A model generated the notes under the pieces. The model saw only the letters and a program-made list of their open reading frames with translations. It had not been told where the DNA came from and did no database searches. Below are positions 7,925 to 11,479 of a DNA stretch of 11,479 nucleotides, piece after piece. The position numbers and the translations under genes are program-made. Within the stretch, counting starts at the first letter, position 1. Every line of letters begins with the position of its first letter. Source of the DNA: an archaeon (GTDB taxonomy: Archaea; Altiarchaeota; Altiarchaeia; IMC4; QMZM01); the NCBI GenBank assembly GCA_029933895.1, contig JAOZNG010000026.1, positions 1-11,479 on the forward strand. The letters run 5' to 3'.

Positions 7925-10900
7925 TTAAACCTTTTTCACCTCCCCTGCCGAGAGTATGCTTTTGGGGTCCACAACAAACCTTACGCTTTCTACAATCTTC
8001 TCCGGGGTGACATTCCTTGCGGGGTCTCTTATAATGTGGAGTTCAGGAGTGCTGGCTGCGTTATAGACAACGTAAAGGTAGTAATCCTCACCGAACCTCA
8101 GTGCCTTGAACCACTCGTTCTGGGTAAGTGCAACCTTTCCAACTCCTGCCCGGGCTTTCACCTCAATATACCGCACAACCTCTCCCTTCTCGTTCCTGGA
8201 CCTTAAGTCAAACCCCATATTCTCTGTCGACACGTCCTCTGGGATTCTCCCCTCATTCCTCTCGTAAGCCATGACGATATCCATTCCGATCCTCTCAATC
8301 TCCTCGTCGCTCTGCATGGCCTCCTCAACGATCTTTGGTGGTACCACTCTGATTATCCCTACAAATCTGGGATTGGTTATGGTTAAGTTTGTCTCCCTCT
8401 TTATCTGCTCTCTGAGTTCATTCTGTGCCTGGATATACATCTGAAGCTGCGCTTCCTTGTTCCTCAGCGCCAGATCAACATTCTCGCCCTTATCTTTCCT
8501 CCTTTTGAGTCTCGCCACCTCTGCTCTCAACTCCATTGTAAGGGAACTCAGCGACCTCATTCCGTAATTCTTCTTGATCTCGGCCTGACGCTTTCTCTCC
8601 TTAAGCAACTCCTCACGGTACTTCTGAAGGTCGTCCAGGACCTTTACCCTCGCCGTGCCATCTAATCTTTCTATGTTGACCTTCTCCCTCTCACTGGATC
8701 CTAAGGAGAGGTCCCATATAACTGATGGTGGGATGTTCACCGCTTTGTCCCCTTCAACGTAGACTGAGAAGAGCCTTCTACCTGCAATGGAACCTCCACC
8801 ATCCCTCACCTCTCCCACATAAAAAAGGATGTAACCGTTGAGCCTTCCATCAGGATCTACAAAGACCGAGCCCTTTCGCAATTCCGCAGAGAAGTTCTCC
8901 TCCATGTAGGTCAGAAGAGCCTCAAATAACGGGTGTCCAAAGGAGATGAACTCCACATCGGGATGTTTGAACGCCTGATCTTTGTCAAAGGTCGCCTTTC
9001 TGTACTCTCTGAGAACCGTACCGTGAATTCTCTTGAAGTCCTCCCTATCCGCCACACCTCTCACGGATGAGGGAACCTTCTCAATGTGGAGAAAACCATC
9101 AGCCCTCCTTCGCATACTCCCCCCGAGGACCTCAAACGCTTTTGTGAAATAGGCTTGTGTATATTCCGGGATCAATCTCTGTTCTCTTGCCTTCTCAGCC
9201 ATTTCCTTGATTCTGGTGTAATCAATATGCCTAGTGGCCAGAGATTCGCCCATCTGCTCTTTAACCCTGCTTATGTATTCCTCATCAACCTCAAAGTCAA
9301 TCTCCCTCAGAATCTCCTCAACGTCCCTTGCGTTCACGGCGGCCTCCACAAGATATTGGGAGAGATTCTTTCCGTAGATAACCTCACTGACCACATCAAA
9401 GACCTTGTCGCTTCCCAGGGCCTCCTTGATCTCCTCAAGTTTCTCAAAGAGTTTATTGAGAACCCTTCCCTCCCGGGTGTTAAGAGCCACCAGGTTGTAA
9501 ACGAACACCTCCTTCGTCTGACCATATCTGTGAATCCTTCCCATCCTCTGTTCAAGTCTATTGGGATTCCACGGGAGGTCGTAGTTTATCATAAGATGGC
9601 AGAACTGTAGGTTTATACCCTCCCCAGCCGCCTCCGTTGCCACCATAACCTGTGTCTCGTTTTTGAAGATACTCTCTGCCCTTATTCTGTCTTCTAAGCT
9701 CATCCCCCCGTGGATGGTGTTTACAGAATATCCCCAATCCTTTATCTTCTTCTCCAGATATTCCAGTGTGTCCTTGGACTCCGTGAAGATGAGGACCTTC
9801 TCGTGGGGAAATCTTCTGTTCAGCTCCTCCAGGGTCTCCCGGAGATTCTTCAGTTTGACTTCGCTCTCCCTTTCAATTATCCCCTTTGCCTGTTCAATAA
9901 GACCCTCCAGGAGCCTGATCTCCTCTCTCAGTTCATCCCGGCTCTCTGCGGTACTCAGCATAAGCCATTTCTCTTCCACCTTCCACCTCTCCTCCTCTGA
10001 GAGGTCTTCAAGTTCCTCTAAGTCTAATTTGCCCATCTCTGGGATTTTTTCTGCTCCAGTCAGTAGGTCCTGCAACTTCTCCTTCCTTCTCTGTAGGGAG
10101 CGGAGAAGGGCATAAGTGCTGGATGCAAGCCTTCTCTGGAGGATAACCAGGGCAAAGGCTACATTTCTCTTTTTCTCCTCGCTCTGAAGGGCTCGGTTAT
10201 AGTGATCATGGACATATCTGGACACATCGTTGTAAAGGTCCATCTCCTCATCCGTGAGATCAAAAGCTAGTGTGTGAACGTGGCGAGGAAGAAATATGGG
10301 TTTCCCCTCAAAATCCATCAGGTCCTCTTTCCTCCTTCGGAGGTAGATGGGATTCTCCTTTTTACTGACGGCCTCCTTTAACATTTTTTCATTCTTGAAA
10401 AAGCCCGGGTATAGCAGGTCCAGGAAAAGTCTGAAATTCTCAGGGTCTCCTTTGTGGGGAGTAGCTGTTAGAAAGAGAAGGTGGGGTGTTATCCGGGAAA
10501 GCACCTCACCAAGCCGGTATCGTTCAGTCTTGTTTGTCCTGTTTCCGTACGAATAGGCGCTCATCTTATGAGCTTCATCCACCACAATAAGGTCAAAATA
10601 AGCTCCCTCCAGGGTTCCTCTTATCTCCGGCTGCTTGGCGAAATCCATGGAGGTTATAATTTGATTCTCCCTCAGCCAGACGTTTTCCCCGTAGTGTGAC
10701 CCCATATATCCCCTATCTACAACGACAAAACTCTCCCCAAATCTGTCCTTCATCTCCCGCCTCCACTGATCCTTAAGGTGACCGGGGACCACTATCAGAA
10801 CCCGCCTTACAAGCCCCCTCAACTTGAGCTCTTTTATAATTAGGCCGGCCATAATGGTCTTCCCCGCCCCAGGGTCATCGGCAAGAAGAAAACGTATCCT

Positions 10901-11263
10901 TGGCATCTTCAGAATCCAGCCGTAAACAGCTTCTATCTGATGAGGCAGGGGATCCACCTTGGACACGTTCATGGCGAGCAGGGGGTCATATTCTGCAATG
11001 AACCGGTATCGCAGTGCTTCAAGAGCTAGGAACACCCTCTCAGGGCTCCCTAAAAGGTCCACCAGTTCAGTTATCGCTCTAATGCGGGCAAGTTCCTCCT
11101 CCCCCACCATGTGGTCTATAATCTCCCCGCTGCCCCTCTTCTGCCCCAATATCCTAATCCATCTCCCAACACTCTCCACTTTTTCAACAATAATGTAGTC
11201 ATCCCAATTCGGCCCCTCAATAACAACCCCGGGGAGAAGCTCCTCTTTTCTCATGAATATCAT
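7925..11263 (-). CDS. SNF2-family helicase/translocase with C-terminal DUF3883 nuclease-like domain
   Basis: This is a 1112-residue superfamily 2 ATPase (COG0553 type), probably translocating on double-stranded DNA; the numbering uses the ATG at 11263. The first RecA lobe has a Q-like LPHQIEAVYGW, Walker A DDPGAGKT (129-136, Lys135), VVDEAH (DEAH 229-232) and TATPHKGD (266-273). The second lobe has ATEAAGEGINLQ (542-553) and QRMGRIHRYGQ (572-582). A charged, probably coiled-coil segment follows (about 875-960). The C-terminus matches DUF3883, a Mrr-like fold: GFDL (Asp1019), then RYIEVKARAG (Glu1034, Lys1036) and LTQNEWFKAL. DISARM class 1 DrmD is a comparable SNF2 protein. The frame is also open upstream to a TTG at 11305, but that adds residues without family character and has no ribosome binding site. 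The ATG at 11254 is an alternative start. It is the first gene of the array. Confidence 0.93.
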   Translation of the reverse strand: MIFMRKEELLPGVVIEGPNWDDYIIVEKVESVGRWIRILGQKRGSGEIIDHMVGEEELARIRAITELVDLLGSPERVFLALEALRYRFIAEYDPLLAMNVSKVDPLPHQIEAVYGWILKMPRIRFLLADDPGAGKTIMAGLIIKELKLRGLVRRVLIVVPGHLKDQWRREMKDRFGESFVVVDRGYMGSHYGENVWLRENQIITSMDFAKQPEIRGTLEGAYFDLIVVDEAHKMSAYSYGNRTNKTERYRLGEVLSRITPHLLFLTATPHKGDPENFRLFLDLLYPGFFKNEKMLKEAVSKKENPIYLRRRKEDLMDFEGKPIFLPRHVHTLAFDLTDEEMDLYNDVSRYVHDHYNRALQSEEKKRNVAFALVILQRRLASSTYALLRSLQRRKEKLQDLLTGAEKIPEMGKLDLEELEDLSEEERWKVEEKWLMLSTAESRDELREEIRLLEGLIEQAKGIIERESEVKLKNLRETLEELNRRFPHEKVLIFTESKDTLEYLEKKIKDWGYSVNTIHGGMSLEDRIRAESIFKNETQVMVATEAAGEGINLQFCHLMINYDLPWNPNRLEQRMGRIHRYGQTKEVFVYNLVALNTREGRVLNKLFEKLEEIKEALGSDKVFDVVSEVIYGKNLSQYLVEAAVNARDVEEILREIDFEVDEEYISRVKEQMGESLATRHIDYTRIKEMAEKAREQRLIPEYTQAYFTKAFEVLGGSMRRRADGFLHIEKVPSSVRGVADREDFKRIHGTVLREYRKATFDKDQAFKHPDVEFISFGHPLFEALLTYMEENFSAELRKGSVFVDPDGRLNGYILFYVGEVRDGGGSIAGRRLFSVYVEGDKAVNIPPSVIWDLSLGSSEREKVNIERLDGTARVKVLDDLQKYREELLKERKRQAEIKKNYGMRSLSSLTMELRAEVARLKRRKDKGENVDLALRNKEAQLQMYIQAQNELREQIKRETNLTITNPRFVGIIRVVPPKIVEEAMQSDEEIERIGMDIVMAYERNEGRIPEDVSTENMGFDLRSRNEKGEVVRYIEVKARAGVGKVALTQNEWFKALRFGEDYYLYVVYNAASTPELHIIRDPARNVTPEKIVESVRFVVDPKSILSAGEVKKV

Positions 11264-11280
11264 GTGGTAATATGACCCCC

Positions 11281-11290
11281 CAAAAATAAA
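11281..11290 (-). promoter_or_regulatory. AT-rich, possibly TATA-like promoter element for the defence operon
   Basis: The minus strand reads TTTATTTTTG, about 23-32 bases before the two candidate ATG codons of the helicase. An archaeal TATA box sits about 26 bases before transcription start, so this would give a very short or absent leader. The match to a TATA box is loose; the case rests mainly on position, because this is the only real intergenic gap before the array. Confidence 0.3.
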
Positions 11291-11303
11291 GATATCGCAT
11301 ATC
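11291..11303. repeat. 13-bp near-palindrome next to the promoter, possible operator
   Basis: The plus strand reads GATATCGCATATC, two 5-base arms GATAT/ATATC around CGC. It lies immediately upstream of the AT-rich element in the direction of transcription, where an archaeal BRE or a regulator site would sit. A dimeric regulator could bind here. No regulator gene is visible in the window, and a 13-bp AT-rich palindrome may arise by chance. Confidence 0.3.
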
Positions 11304-11356
11304 AAAGAGGGGGCGAATGATGCTTGTCCGGGACCTGGTTGGCAATCGTTCTGTCC

Positions 11357-11374
11357 AAAAATGTCTTTAAGACA
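11357..11374 (-). terminator. Hairpin plus T-tract terminator after the LeuD-like gene
   Basis: On the minus strand TGTCTTAAAGACA forms a perfect inverted repeat and is followed at once by TTTTT, beginning one base after the upstream stop codon. The stem is short (four to six pairs), so it is weak as a bacterial intrinsic terminator, but a T-tract after a stop is also typical of archaeal termination. It would separate the housekeeping gene from the defence operon. Confidence 0.45.
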
Positions 11375-11375
11375 A

Positions 11376-11479
11376 CTATTCTCTTAGCCTCCTCTTCACA
11401 TATTCCAGCAGCCCCCCTGCATTCAGGATTTCCATCACGTATGGGGGGAAGGGGGAGAAGGTCACCTCAAAGTTCTTTG
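11376..11479 (-). CDS. leuD: C-terminal fragment of a LeuD-like 3-isopropylmalate dehydratase small subunit
   Basis: Only the last 33 codons are in the window. They end in the motif PYVMEILNAGGLLEYVKRRL and then TAG. The pattern of a proline-rich loop, a helix with EIL-AGGL and a basic tail is characteristic of the C-terminus of LeuD and related aconitase small (swivel) subunits. These act with a large Fe-S subunit to isomerise 2- to 3-isopropylmalate in leucine synthesis; paralogues handle homoaconitate or dimethylmalate. The fragment cannot separate these substrates, so the symbol is the likeliest choice only. It is co-oriented with the defence array but probably transcribed separately, given the hairpin and T-tract just after its stop. 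It marks the chromosomal side of the array. Confidence 0.65.
   Translation of the reverse strand, partial: KNFEVTFSPFPPYVMEILNAGGLLEYVKRRLRE

Noticed and set aside
9086..9610. 174-codon open frame on the plus strand
   Set aside because: It lies wholly antisense to the helicase second RecA lobe, which has clear motifs. The translation is a low-complexity Leu/Ser/Pro mixture expected from the complement of purine-rich coding DNA, with no domain.
1..11263. Calling the locus a complete DISARM system
   Set aside because: The SNF2 protein and an adenine methyltransferase fit class 1 DISARM loosely, but no DrmA, DrmB (DUF1998) or DrmC (phospholipase D) is visible, and DUF499 and the two ATPase pairs are not DISARM core genes. 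The missing genes could lie beyond the left edge.
11264..11305. TTG start at 11305 for the helicase, giving 14 more residues
   Set aside because: No ribosome binding site precedes it, and the added residues would be encoded across the palindrome and the putative promoter element.
1..11479. CRISPR array, insertion sequence, integrase or tRNA gene
   Set aside because: I found no regularly spaced repeats, no transposase or recombinase motifs, no terminal inverted repeats and no tRNA-like fold; the window is almost fully coding on one strand.

Overview
The window carries a compact array of seven co-oriented genes, all on the minus strand, that looks like a DNA-modification-based antiviral defence locus. 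The tail of a housekeeping gene (LeuD-like) lies just upstream at the right edge. The organism is probably a thermophilic archaeon, or less likely a thermophilic bacterium. The clues are purine-rich coding strands, frequent AGA/AGG and ATA codons, GGAGGTGAT-type ribosome binding sites, GTG and TTG starts, almost no intergenic DNA, and protein families (DUF499, DUF1156) that are common in archaeal defence islands. I cannot name a genus.

Layout in the direction of transcription (right to left): (1) 11376-11479, the last 33 codons of a LeuD-like small subunit, followed by a short hairpin/T-tract terminator. (2) 11264-11375, a 112-nt spacer with a near-palindrome next to an AT-rich, possibly TATA-like element; this is the only obvious promoter region in the window. 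(3) 7925-11263, an SNF2-type helicase with a C-terminal DUF3883 nuclease-like domain. (4) 6735-7892, an OLD/RecF-like AAA ATPase with a DUF3696-like tail. (5) 6248-6733, a 161-aa protein with a PIN-nuclease-like acidic pattern. (6) 3550-6255, a DUF1156 adenine-specific DNA methyltransferase with Zn-ribbon cysteines. (7) 2560-3549, a second OLD-like AAA ATPase. (8) 2066-2563, a 165-aa protein with a Toprim-like pattern. (9) 1-2069, the N-terminal 689 codons of a DUF499 AAA+ ATPase that runs off the left edge.

Genes 3-9 are almost certainly one operon. The junctions are 32, 1, -8, 0, -4 and -4 nt, so most downstream genes can be translationally coupled. The helicase/DUF3883, DUF1156 methyltransferase and DUF499 ATPase form a known type of modification-linked defence core that resembles, but is not identical to, class 1 DISARM. 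Two ATPase plus small-protein pairs are interleaved with this core: ATPase/PIN-like between helicase and methyltransferase, and ATPase/Toprim-like between methyltransferase and DUF499. The two pairs look like separate effector modules whose small partners would carry different nuclease folds. My working model is that the methyltransferase marks self DNA, the helicase and DUF499 ATPase sense or process unmarked DNA, and the two pairs are alternative or backup nuclease effectors. That model is inference. The family assignments of the large genes are firm, while those of the two small proteins rest on motif reading only.

There is no gene-free stretch longer than 300 bases. I saw no tRNA, rRNA, CRISPR array, transposase or insertion sequence.
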